Of a DNA stretch of 64,000 bases, positions 17,364-26,900 are shown in pieces (the first letter of the stretch is position 1; each line of letters begins with the position of its first letter). The stretch comes from Bacillota bacterium (GTDB lineage Bacteria; Bacillota; Clostridia; Lachnospirales; Lachnospiraceae). The DNA is taken from positions 43,711-107,710 of the forward strand of contig JAEYFP010000053.1 in the NCBI GenBank assembly GCA_023402845.1. Reading direction: 5' to 3'. The notes beneath the pieces are model-generated. The model was not told the origin of the DNA. It searched no databases and saw only the letters and a program-made list of their open reading frames with translations. A program made the position numbers and the translations under genes.

Positions 17364-19481
17364 TTGGCTGGAAGAGAATATCCATTGGAGAGAACCAGAA
17401 ATATTGGTATCATGGCTCATATTGATGCGGGTAAGACGACATTGACCGAGCGTATCCTTTATTACACTGGCGTAAACTACAAAATTGGTGATACTCATGA
17501 AGGCACTGCTACCATGGATTGGATGGAGCAGGAGCAGGAAAGAGGTATTACCATCACATCAGCCGCAACAACCTGCCACTGGACGCCTCATGATCATGCA
17601 AAAGTGAAAGAAGGTGCATTGGAGCATCGTATTAATATTATTGATACTCCGGGCCACGTAGACTTCACAGTGGAAGTTGAGCGTTCCCTTCGTGTACTTG
17701 ACGGAGCTGTAGGCGTGTTTTGCGCAAAAGGTGGTGTTGAGCCGCAGTCAGAAAATGTATGGCGGCAGGCTGATACCTATAATGTACCGAGAATGGCCTT
17801 CATTAATAAGATGGACATTTTGGGAGCTGATTTCTACGGTGCCGTAGAGCAGATCAGGACGAGATTAGGTAAAAATGCAATTTGTCTGCAATTGCCGATC
17901 GGCAAGGAGGACAGCTTTAAGGGCATCATTGATTTGTTGGAAATGGAAGCTTACATCTACAACGATGATAAGGGTGACGACATCGTCATTACGGAAATTC
18001 CGGATGACATGAAGGATGACGCCGAACTTTATCGTACGGAGCTGGTAGAGAAAATCTGCGAATTGGATGATGATTTAATGATGAAGTATCTGGAGGGTGA
18101 AGAGCCATCCGTTGAAGAGCTGAAGACAGCACTCAGAAAAGGTACCTGCGAATGTACGGCAATTCCTGTATGCTGCGGAAGCGCTTACAGAAACAAAGGC
18201 GTACAGAAGCTGCTGGATGCGGTTCTTGAGTTTATGCCTGCCCCCACGGACATTCCGTCCATTAAGGGTACGGATCTGGAAGGCAATGAAGTGGAGAGAC
18301 ATTCTTCCGATGAAGAACCTTTCTCCGCACTCGCATTCAAGATCATGGCTGATCCGTTTGTCGGAAAGCTTGCGTTCTTCAGAGTTTATTCTGGTACGAT
18401 GAACTCCGGTTCTTATGTGCTCAATGCAACGAAGGGCAAGAAGGAGCGTGTCGGACGTATTCTGCAGATGCATGCAAATCACAGAGCGGAACTTGACAGG
18501 GTTTATTCAGGCGATATTGCGGCGGCAGTCGGCTTTAAGCTGACAACGACCGGTGATACGATCTGCGACGAGCAGCATCCGGTTATTTTAGAGTCAATGG
18601 AATTCCCGGAGCCCGTTATTGAGCTTGCAATCGAGCCAAAGACAAAGGCAGGACAGGGCAAGCTTGGTGAGTCTCTGGCAAAGCTTGCTGAAGAAGATCC
18701 GACGTTCCGTGCGCATACGAATCAAGAGACCGGTCAGACAATTATCGCCGGTATGGGCGAGCTCCATCTGGAGATTATCGTAGACAGACTTCTTCGCGAA
18801 TTCAAGGTGGAGGCAAATGTCGGAGCTCCGCAGGTTGCTTATAAAGAAGCGTTCACAAAGAGCGTGGATGTAGACAGCAAATATGCAAAGCAGTCCGGCG
18901 GACGCGGACAGTATGGACATTGTAAGGTGAGGTTTGAGCCTATGGATGCGAACGGTGAAGAACTGTTCAAGTTCGACTCTGCCGTTGTCGGCGGTTCTAT
19001 TCCAAAGGAATACATTCCCGCAGTCGGCGAAGGTATTGAGGAGGCAACAAAGGCCGGTATTCTTGGAGGATTCCCGGTTGTCGGTGTACATGCGACCGTA
19101 TATGACGGTTCCTACCATGAAGTCGATTCCTCGGAAATGGCATTCCATATTGCAGGCTCCCTTGCATTCAAGGATGCGATGCAGAAGTCATCTCCGGCAC
19201 TGCTTGAGCCGATTATGAAGGTGGAGGTTACAATGCCTGAGGAATACATGGGCGATGTAATCGGTGATATCAACTCACGCCGTGGACGTATCGAAGGTAT
19301 GGAGGATGTCGGAAACGGCAAAATGGTAAGAGGCTACGTACCGCTTTCGGAAATGTTTGGATATGCAACGGATCTTCGTTCCAAAACGCAGGGTCGCGGC
19401 AACTATTCCATGTTCTTCGAAAAGTATGAGCAGGTGCCGAAGTCCGTTCAGGAAAAGGTACTCGCTGCAAAGAAGGCATAA
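17364..19481 (+). CDS. fusA: Translation elongation factor G
   Basis: This is the translocation GTPase EF-G, 705 residues, of the usual length. The G1 motif AHIDAGKTT, the DTPGHVDF motif and NKMD are all visible in the N-terminal GTPase domain, followed by domains II to V ending in a normal C-terminus. The start is an uncommon TTG at 17364, set by AGGAGG at 17350-17355 with 8 bases between, and by the conserved N-terminal sequence that begins directly there. It is in the operon behind rpsG. Confidence 0.98.
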   Translation: MAGREYPLERTRNIGIMAHIDAGKTTLTERILYYTGVNYKIGDTHEGTATMDWMEQEQERGITITSAATTCHWTPHDHAKVKEGALEHRINIIDTPGHVDFTVEVERSLRVLDGAVGVFCAKGGVEPQSENVWRQADTYNVPRMAFINKMDILGADFYGAVEQIRTRLGKNAICLQLPIGKEDSFKGIIDLLEMEAYIYNDDKGDDIVITEIPDDMKDDAELYRTELVEKICELDDDLMMKYLEGEEPSVEELKTALRKGTCECTAIPVCCGSAYRNKGVQKLLDAVLEFMPAPTDIPSIKGTDLEGNEVERHSSDEEPFSALAFKIMADPFVGKLAFFRVYSGTMNSGSYVLNATKGKKERVGRILQMHANHRAELDRVYSGDIAAAVGFKLTTTGDTICDEQHPVILESMEFPEPVIELAIEPKTKAGQGKLGESLAKLAEEDPTFRAHTNQETGQTIIAGMGELHLEIIVDRLLREFKVEANVGAPQVAYKEAFTKSVDVDSKYAKQSGGRGQYGHCKVRFEPMDANGEELFKFDSAVVGGSIPKEYIPAVGEGIEEATKAGILGGFPVVGVHATVYDGSYHEVDSSEMAFHIAGSLAFKDAMQKSSPALLEPIMKVEVTMPEEYMGDVIGDINSRRGRIEGMEDVGNGKMVRGYVPLSEMFGYATDLRSKTQGRGNYSMFFEKYEQVPKSVQEKVLAAKKA

Positions 19482-19505
19482 CTGCTATGATAAGCAAAAT
19501 TTTCC

Positions 19506-19534
19506 TTGAAAATTCTTTGGGAATGAAATATAAT
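19506..19534 (+). promoter_or_regulatory. Promoter for tuf
   Basis: TTGAAA (19506-19511) and TATAAT (19529-19534) lie 17 bases apart in the fusA-tuf gap, giving tuf a second, separate source of transcript. A small hairpin GAGCAA-TT-TTGCTC follows at 19544-19557. Confidence 0.8.
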
Positions 19535-19607
19535 CATAGATAGCCGAGCAATTTTGCTCAAAAATAAAAAAATAATAGGAAACCCTAATAAAAGGAGGAC
19601 TTTAGAA

Positions 19608-20795
19608 ATGGCTAAAGCTAAGTTTGAAAGAAAAAAACCCCATTGTAATATTGGTACCATCGGTCACGTTGACCATGGTAAAACGACATTAACAGCAGCA
19701 ATCACAAAGGTTCTTTCAGAAAGAGTTGCAGGTAATGTGGCTACGGATTTCGATCACATTGACAAGGCTCCGGAAGAGAGAGAAAGAGGTATTACAATCT
19801 CCACGGCTCATGTTGAGTATGAGACAGAAAAGAGACATTATGCACACGTTGACTGCCCGGGACATGCCGATTATGTAAAGAACATGATCACAGGTGCCGC
19901 ACAGATGGACGGCGCGATCCTTGTTGTTGCCGCAACAGACGGTGTTATGGCTCAGACAAAGGAGCATATCCTTCTTTCACGTCAGGTTGGCGTACCTTAT
20001 ATCGTTGTTTTCTTGAACAAGTGCGATATGGTAGATGATCCTGAGCTGATTGAATTAGTCGAGATGGAAGTTACAGAGCAGCTTGAAGAGTATGACTTTA
20101 CAGATTGCCCGATCGTTAAGGGTTCTGCATTGAAGGCTTTGGAAGATCCTTCAGGCGAGTGGGGCGATAAGATTATGGAGCTGATGGATACGGTTGATTC
20201 TTATATTCCGGATCCTGAGCGTGCTACAGACAAGCCGTTCTTAATGCCTGTCGAGGATGTATTTACAATTACCGGACGTGGAACGGTTGCTACAGGCAGA
20301 GTAGAGCGTGGTGTTCTCCGCCTTTCAGAAGAAGTTGAAATTATTGGTATTAGGGAAGAAACCCAGAAGTCTGTTGTTACAGGTATTGAGATGTTCCGTA
20401 AGCTTCTTGATGAGGCTCAGGCCGGTGATAATGTCGGTGTTCTCCTTCGTGGTATTCAGAGAACGGATATCGAAAGAGGACAGGTTCTTGCAAAGCCGGG
20501 TTCTGTTAAGTGCCACAAGAAATTCACAGCGCAGGTATACGTTTTGACGAAGGATGAAGGCGGACGTCATACACCTTTCTTCAACAACTACAGACCGCAG
20601 TTCTATTTCAGAACAACTGATGTTACGGGCGTTTGCGAATTGCCTGCAGGAACAGAAATGTGCATGCCTGGCGACAACGTTGAGATGACGATTGAGCTGA
20701 TCCATCCGGTAGCCTGCGAGCAGGGTCTTACCTTTGCTATCCGCGAAGGCGGACGTACGGTAGGTTCAGGCCGTGTTGCTACAATCATGGAATAA
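19608..20795 (+). CDS. tuf: Translation elongation factor Tu
   Basis: This is the aminoacyl-tRNA delivery GTPase EF-Tu, 395 residues. The GTP-binding motifs GHVDHGKTT, DCPGHADY and NKCDM are present, and domains II and III are complete to the C-terminal GRTVGSGRVATI. ATG at 19608 has AAAGGAGG upstream. It has its own promoter in addition to read-through from fusA and ends in a strong terminator. Confidence 0.98.
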   Translation: MAKAKFERKKPHCNIGTIGHVDHGKTTLTAAITKVLSERVAGNVATDFDHIDKAPEERERGITISTAHVEYETEKRHYAHVDCPGHADYVKNMITGAAQMDGAILVVAATDGVMAQTKEHILLSRQVGVPYIVVFLNKCDMVDDPELIELVEMEVTEQLEEYDFTDCPIVKGSALKALEDPSGEWGDKIMELMDTVDSYIPDPERATDKPFLMPVEDVFTITGRGTVATGRVERGVLRLSEEVEIIGIREETQKSVVTGIEMFRKLLDEAQAGDNVGVLLRGIQRTDIERGQVLAKPGSVKCHKKFTAQVYVLTKDEGGRHTPFFNNYRPQFYFRTTDVTGVCELPAGTEMCMPGDNVEMTIELIHPVACEQGLTFAIREGGRTVGSGRVATIME

Positions 20796-20839
20796 ATTAC
20801 GCGATGGCAATGAGCCATGCGTGAATAAATAAATAACAG

Positions 20840-20880
20840 AAAGTCCGATGCAAGCTTGCTTGTGATCGGACTTTTTGTTA
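20840..20880 (+). terminator. Terminator of the str operon
   Basis: AAAGTCCGAT pairs with ATCGGACTTT, with an inner CAAG/CTTG stem, followed by a T-run. It marks the end of the ribosomal operon. Confidence 0.9.
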
Positions 20881-20921
20881 TTTATTGATGAATATAGGGC
20901 GAAGCCCGCAACCGAACGGCA

Positions 20922-20952
20922 TTGCCGTGAGGTAGCTTTGCCGTGGGGTAGC
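20922..20952. repeat. Tandem 15-bp imperfect repeat with small hairpins
   Basis: TTGCCGTGAGGTAGC and TTGCCGTGGGGTAGC lie 16 bases apart with one difference, flanked by short hairpins such as GGGC-gaa-GCCC (20897-20907). The stretch between the tuf terminator and 21082 holds no gene. It may be the degraded edge of the mobile element whose fragments follow. Confidence 0.5.
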
Positions 20953-21082
20953 ATGGCGCAAGGCAGCATGCCACGTGTGCAGTCTTTTAATTTTTTAAAA
21001 GGACTATCTTTTTTTAAACTTAAATCGTTATACTTATTAGAATAATAAAATTTAAACATGACTACTAAAGAAAGGGGAGATG

Positions 21083-21145
21083 ATGGATACTGACTTTCTT
21101 TTAATTCACAGAATGAAAAAAGGTGATAATCATGATTACATTTGA
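21083..21145 (+). pseudogene. Fragment: N-terminus of an ECF sigma factor
   Basis: The codons from ATG at 21083, behind GGGGAGA, read MDTDFLLIHRMKKGDNHDYI and then stop. The first 16 residues resemble the start of Clostridial ECF sigma factors (MDTDFLLI-x-x-MKxGD); the rest of region 2 is missing. It is read as a truncated remnant. Confidence 0.5.
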
Positions 21146-21251
21146 GATAAAAAAGATTTTTGCGGATTTGCCGGAAAAATAACGTTGGCAATACTGATTG
21201 GCATATTGGCAGCAGTGTCATGGCTGGCGTTTCCAGCACAGAGATTCCTTT
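21132..21251 (+). pseudogene. Fragment: N-terminus of an ABC-2 type permease, frameshifted
   Basis: From ATG at 21132 the frame reads MITFEIKKIFADLPEK and stops; in another frame the sequence continues GFAGKITLAILIGILAAVSW, the first membrane helix expected of such a permease. It is interpreted as a frameshifted and truncated gene overlapping the sigma remnant and running into the relaxase remnant. Confidence 0.45.
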
Positions 21252-21540
21252 GAAGCCTTTCTCGCCGCCTTAAAATCAGCGGGATGCACAGTAAAGCGCG
21301 GCAAGTATTTATCTATCCGACCGCCGGGCGGGAAACAGTTCATCCGGTGCAAATCGCTGGGTGTGGATTCCGCTTCGATAAAGCCCAATCTGCTGATCGA
21401 CATTCAGGCGAAAATCTAGCAAGGCAAGGGGCCGGGATATGAGCGGCGGGTCAAGCTGTTCAACCTCAAGGAGATGGCGAAGACCCTTGTATTTCGCAGG
21501 AGCACGGCCTTGGGGGATTGGGGGCACTGCCACCAGCTTA
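21237..21540 (+). pseudogene. Fragment: C-terminal part of a conjugative relaxase
   Basis: The frame encodes HRDSFEAFLAALKSAGCTVK, later GKQFIRCKSLG and LLIDIQAK, then a TAG stop (21417-21419), after which the same frame continues QGKGPGYERRVKLFNLKEMA. A shift near 21490 restores QEHGLG. This pattern matches the C-terminal region of relaxase/mobilization proteins of Clostridial integrative elements, as known to me from the family. It is broken by an in-frame stop and a frameshift and lacks the N-terminal nuclease domain, so it is not functional. It is the best evidence that an integrative conjugative element once sat here. Confidence 0.75.
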
Positions 21541-21703
21541 TCATCAAAAACTTTTAATCAGTGCCATGAAGAAAATTTGTGATACCGCGAGGGTTCTAAC
21601 CTTATTTTCTACTCCCCAAAATGCTGATTCCGCTACTGAAAGCAGGAAAAACACATTGAATATTTCTTTTGATAGAAGTATAATGTCAAAAGGAGGGCGG
21701 CCA

Positions 21704-23110
21704 ATGAATCCAATGCATGAGATATGGGGGATGAGTTTTCCTTTACGATACGCAATCAGTCTGCTTGTTGCGGATACGCCGTGGTACTTCATTGCCTGTG
21801 TTCCCTTTCGGGGCAATGAGCGTATTCCTAAGAAATACGTAACCGTGCTCCTCATAGCCTTCGCTTTTATCCGGATGGTGATGGGTTACGCAGTCGCGCG
21901 TTACACGGCGGATTGGCAAATCTGGAACACCTATTCCTATTTGCTCATTACGGCTATGCTTTTGGCAGCGTATATTTTCTGTTATAAAATTGATTTCAGC
22001 AAATTGCTTTACACCATGCTTATTCTTTTGCTGCTCGCATCAGCGGTAGCCTGTATGTCGCATATTATCGTCGCACCATTCCTGCCGGGCCGAGGCTCAG
22101 GTCTGATCGCCGAACCCGCATGGATTCTTACTACCGCCGTACTGGTCGCGGGTACTTTTCCATTTGTTTACCGTTTGTTCAATACCTACCTGCGTCCGGC
22201 GTTCACCGAGCTTTCTTCGAAGAGTATCCTGACCTTTTGCGCAGCGCCCGCGCTGTTTCATATCATGTATAACATATTTATTGCTATGCGCGGTATCTAT
22301 ACGGATATTATTATTTCATTTTTTATTGTGTTCGTCGGCGTTGTATTATCCTTCACAAATCTGCGACTGATTCAATATACCAAGGAATCCCTCGCCCAAA
22401 AGTCAGCGTTGCAGACGCTTGACATGAAAACAAAATTTTTACAGGACATGAGCCACGAGATGAAAGCGCCGCTGACCGTTATTGCCACGGGCATTGACTT
22501 TGCCGACCAGGAAATGAAAGCGGAGGACGGCAGCCTTGCGGACGCAGGCGGGGCGCTTGAGACCATAAGGGGCGAGACGCAGCGTCTTGGCCGTATGATA
22601 GACGGCATGACAAAGCTGGCGTCTATCAATGAGATCAGCGAGAACCGGACGCGTACCAGCTTCGCCGCCCTGCTCCGGGACAACGCCGAAGCGTTCCGCT
22701 ACAAGCTGGAACAGCAGGGCGTTATCCTGACGGTGGAGGCCGTCCCCGGTATGCCGGACGTATTTGCCCAAAAGGATCAGTTTTCACAGGTGCTTGCCAA
22801 TCTGCTTTTCAATGCGGCGGAGCATACAAAGCACGGGCGGATTACTGTCACGGCGGATTTTGACGACGAGTATATTACCGTGCGCGTGGCGGATACCGGC
22901 GAAGGCATACCGCCCGACATACTGCCGCATATTTTTGAGCGCGGCGTATCCGGCAGGGGCAGCACAGGCTACGGGCTGTATATTTGCAGAACCGTTGTGG
23001 AAGCGCACGGCGGGACAATCGGAATGGAAAGCGAACCGGGAAAAGGATGCGCCGTGACATTCACCGTTCCGGTCTATGGCGGTCAGGAGGTGGGTGTCAT
23101 TTATGAGTGA
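21704..23110 (+). CDS. Sensor histidine kinase
   Basis: This 468-residue membrane sensor kinase has an N-terminal half with about seven hydrophobic segments (residues 10-220) and no large extracytoplasmic domain. Then comes a dimerisation/phosphoacceptor helix with the H-box DMSHEMKAPLTVI (His near residue 249), and a HATPase domain with N-box LLFNAAEH, G1 box VADTGEGIP and G2 box GRGSTGYGLY. ATG at 21704 is set by AAAGGAGGG; the longer open frame upstream is relaxase remnant. Its stop overlaps the start of the response regulator, so the two are coupled. Base use is richer in G and C than in the flanking housekeeping genes, which fits acquisition with the element. Confidence 0.92.
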   Translation: MNPMHEIWGMSFPLRYAISLLVADTPWYFIACVPFRGNERIPKKYVTVLLIAFAFIRMVMGYAVARYTADWQIWNTYSYLLITAMLLAAYIFCYKIDFSKLLYTMLILLLLASAVACMSHIIVAPFLPGRGSGLIAEPAWILTTAVLVAGTFPFVYRLFNTYLRPAFTELSSKSILTFCAAPALFHIMYNIFIAMRGIYTDIIISFFIVFVGVVLSFTNLRLIQYTKESLAQKSALQTLDMKTKFLQDMSHEMKAPLTVIATGIDFADQEMKAEDGSLADAGGALETIRGETQRLGRMIDGMTKLASINEISENRTRTSFAALLRDNAEAFRYKLEQQGVILTVEAVPGMPDVFAQKDQFSQVLANLLFNAAEHTKHGRITVTADFDDEYITVRVADTGEGIPPDILPHIFERGVSGRGSTGYGLYICRTVVEAHGGTIGMESEPGKGCAVTFTVPVYGGQEVGVIYE

Positions 23111-23774
23111 TAAACTGATATTACTTGTTGAGGACAGTAAAAAGGTGCAGAATTTTAATAAGCGTATGCTGGAAAGAGCCGGTTTCGCCGCCGCATCGGC
23201 GATGACCCTTGCCGCCGCAAGGGCGTGCCTCGCACAGCAGACGCCCGGCGCAATCATTCTGGATATTGGGATGCCGGACGGAAGCGGTCTGGATTTTCTG
23301 CGGGAGCTTCGGGAAACCTCCCAAATTCCCGTGCTGCTTCTGACCGGCTACGGCGAAACGAAAGACATTGTCCAAGGCTTCCAAGGGGGGTGTAACGATT
23401 ACCTGACCAAGCCGTACACCTTTGAGGTACTGCATGTGCGGCTCCTGCGCCTTCTGCAAAATGCGGAGCAGGTGCCGGAGACGATTGCAAAAGGCCCTTT
23501 CTCGTTGAACCTGACCTCCATGATCGCCTATCGAAACGGTGAGGATATGCTTCTGACACAAAAGGAATTTGCCCTGCTTCTGCTGTTCCTGCAAAACGAG
23601 GGAAAGACGATGAGCGCGGAATATATCTATGAAAAAGTATGGGGGCAGAATATGGCCGGCGACATTCGCGCCGTCAAGTTTCAGGTATCCCACCTGCGGA
23701 AAAAGATTGAGGGGAGCGGCTATGCGATCCCTAACCTCCGGGGCGGCAGCTACCGCTTTGAACCGAAGCCGTAA
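23103..23774 (+). CDS. OmpR-family response regulator
   Basis: This 223-residue DNA-binding response regulator has a receiver domain (residues 1-115) with the acidic pocket in VEDS, the phosphoacceptor Asp near residue 54 in ILDIGMPDGSG, and the conserved Lys in LTKPY. A winged-helix trans_reg_C domain follows (about 130-223) with LLTQKEFALLLLFLQNEGK and KFQVSHLRKKIEG. ATG at 23103 overlaps the kinase stop. It is the partner of the histidine kinase and may drive the large surface protein that follows, which would fit the gene order but is not shown. Confidence 0.93.
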   Translation: MSDKLILLVEDSKKVQNFNKRMLERAGFAAASAMTLAAARACLAQQTPGAIILDIGMPDGSGLDFLRELRETSQIPVLLLTGYGETKDIVQGFQGGCNDYLTKPYTFEVLHVRLLRLLQNAEQVPETIAKGPFSLNLTSMIAYRNGEDMLLTQKEFALLLLFLQNEGKTMSAEYIYEKVWGQNMAGDIRAVKFQVSHLRKKIEGSGYAIPNLRGGSYRFEPKP

Positions 23775-23861
23775 GGAATATTCATGGAGAAGTGTTAGGA
23801 TTTCTCTACCTTTCTCTTTTTTATGCCTAAAAATGCTATAATAAAAAATGGATTAGCAAAA

Positions 23862-23882
23862 GCACCCGCACGGGTGTTTTTG
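23862..23882 (+). terminator. Terminator after the two-component system
   Basis: The hairpin GCACCCG-CA-CGGGTGT is followed by TTTT. A TATAAT at 23838-23843 lies just upstream, so this hairpin could also sit in the leader of the surface-protein mRNA and act as an attenuator. Confidence 0.65.
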
Positions 23883-23979
23883 GCGTTTACAGAGCGCTTT
23901 TAGCCGGATGAGGCAGCGTGCGAAGCGATATAACAAAACGGTGTTTGTACAAAGCACCTTGAACGGAGGAAACGAGCAT

Positions 23980-26900
23980 ATGAACAAAGCAATCAACAAG
24001 CCCGGCAAACGGCTGCTATCCCTTGCGCTGGCAGTGCTGCTGGTGCTGGGAACGCTGCCGCAGACGGTGTTTGCGGTGGGCGAAAGCGAGGACGGCACAA
24101 TCATCGCCTTTGAACCGCTGGAGGACAGCGTAAAAAATCAGGCCGTGCCGCTTGGCTCATCCTTGGAGAATTTGAATCTTCCCGCGTCCCTGATGGCGAC
24201 GGTGGAGGTGGAAACTTCCGCAGAGCAGGCTGACAGCGATTCCGGCAGCGTGCAGGATTCGGGAGCACCGGCACAGGAAAATGCTGCGGAAACCAATACG
24301 GAATTGCAGGACGGTGATACGACCGGTGAGGATTCCGTCAGCGGAAACAATGCGCCCGGCTCCGATGCGGACGATACCGTAGGCACACAGAAAACGGTAT
24401 CTGTACCGGTACTGGAATGGATATCGGAGCCGGAATATGACCCGGAAAGCACGGGAACCTATGTCTTTACACCGGTGCTTGACGAAGCATGGAGCCATGC
24501 GGAGGATGTGGAGCTGCCCACCATCACCGTAGAGGTAAAGGTGGAGGCTTCGCCCGTATTTAGGTCAATGCTGGCAAGCAGCGGCAGTACGGGAGTAAAC
24601 CTTGGAATATCCCCGGTATTAGCAGTGCAGAGGGAGAATCCGCAGCCAGAAACCGAGGCCACCGCAGAGTCATCCCCGACACTGACCCAATCTACCACCG
24701 TGTGGTACGGCGGGTATCAGTGGGTGGTCATCGGCTGGGATGGAGAAGGCGTTGCGCCCGAAGGCGGTATGGCAACGCTGCTGTTTGCAAATGCCAATAC
24801 GACGAAACCATCAAGAAGCCAATTTCATGGTTCTTCAAATCAATATGCAGACTCAACCTTGCAAGCGGCAATGAACAGCTTTTATAATAACCTGCCGGAA
24901 AAAGAACAAGGCGCAATCGCAACGCGAAACCTGAGTGGGAATAGCGGAAACTTTTCGCTTAACGACTATGATGGTATCGATACTGCCTCCTTTATTAGTG
25001 CTGCCGGAAGCGTAAATGAAAGCACCTACATAAAGGAATACTATGTGTCCAACACAAATACGTTTGATTGGTACGCCTACCATGCTCTAAGAACCCTTGA
25101 GAGCGGCCATATTGGTAGTGCGAAATACACAGGAAGCTATGTTCCGGATAATATCGCCGGAAGTGATACCATAGGAGAAAACTTTTGGCCGTTATCGGTA
25201 GCGGAAGCAAGCCTGCTTGACGGAAGCATACGCGCATACGGCTACAGTTGGTGGCTGCGGTCGCCGGGTTACAATGATAGCTATGCGGCGTTCGTGAGCA
25301 GCGGCGGCTACGTCAACGCGGGCGGCGGCAGCGCGAATAGCGACTATGCTGTTCGCCCCGCTTTTCATTTAAATCTGGCATCTGCCCTCTTCGCATCTGA
25401 CGTGAGCGGAGCGAACGTAAAATCTACCGCCGTAGGCGATAATCTTTCCCCGGCGAAGCCGGTGACGCAAAATTTGAAATTTACGATGCTGGACACAAGC
25501 AACCTGAATTTGACCGTCACCGATACCGATGCAGTCACCGCAGCGCCGGGCGGAACGGTGAACATCCCCTACACCGGCGCGGTAACCGGCACGGACAAAT
25601 ACGTTTCCGCTGTGCTGACAGATGGCGATACGGACGAGGTGCTGTACTATGGCAAGCTGGCGGATTTGACGGGCGGTAGCGGAGCCAGCGGCACCGCCAG
25701 CTTTGATGTGCTGGACGGCCTTGCGGCGGGCAGCTACACCCTCAAGCTGTTTAACGAGGAATGCAATGGTAATTATGAAACCGACTTTGCCAGTGAGCCG
25801 GTGGAGATTAACCTGACAGTAACAAGCGGCAATGACAATTTTGCCGTGGGTACATGGACAGGCGAAAACGGCCACCGCTATGTGGAATTTGGTGATATGG
25901 TGTGGCGCATACTGGAAGTAACGGAAAGTGACACCGACAACCCCGGCAAGAAAACCGCCCTGCTGCTGGCGGAGGAATCGGTGGGCTCAAGGCATTTTCA
26001 CACCACACGGAATAGTGGTGGAGATAACGACTGGAACACTTCTGACATTAAGGCATGGTTGAATAATGAAATTTGCACAAAAAACAACAATAACTATACC
26101 TCTAATGGTTTTATGAGCCGATTTAGTGACGATGAAAAAGCTGCCATTGTAACGGCAAGCTATACCTACGGCGGCAATTATATAGGCAGTGGAACAACTG
26201 GCAGCTCCAAGGTGTTTCTGTTAAGCACGGATGAGGCAAATAACGCAGTCTATTTTGACGATAACGCTGACCGTGCGATTGGCGACTATTGGTGGCTGCG
26301 GACGCCGGGCAAGGAAGATGACTACGCGGCGGTCGTGAGCTACGACGGCTACGTCAACGCGAACGGCGACGACATGGACTGGAGCGATGCTGTTCGTCCC
26401 GCTTTGAAGATCAATCTGGCATCTTCCATCTTCACATCTAAAAATCCTTTGGTGCAGGCGGATATTATGGTAGAAAGCGACAGCACTCCGGTTGAGGGCG
26501 CCAGCATCTCCTTTTCGGGCGCGTCAGCGCCCGACGGCGCAATTTTGTCCGGTGGCGAGGGTAAGGCCATCGCATATTTGGAGCGGGACGAAAGCTATAC
26601 CATGACTGTGAGCAAGACCGGATATGAGCCTTACACGGCTACAATAGAGATCACGCAGGCAAATCAGCTAATCCATGTGAATTTAACGCCAAGCGACACC
26701 ACTCCGCCAACGGTAGAAAGCATCACCCCGGCAAATGATGCAACCGGTGTGGAGCAAAGCGGCAATATTGTGATTACCTTTAGTGAACCCATGAAAACAA
26801 GTGAAGGCACGGTATCGCTGGATAATAGTATTGGCACTCTTTCAGGAACCTGGAACACACCGACAAATACAATTTTCACTGTGCCATATTCTGGCCTTGC

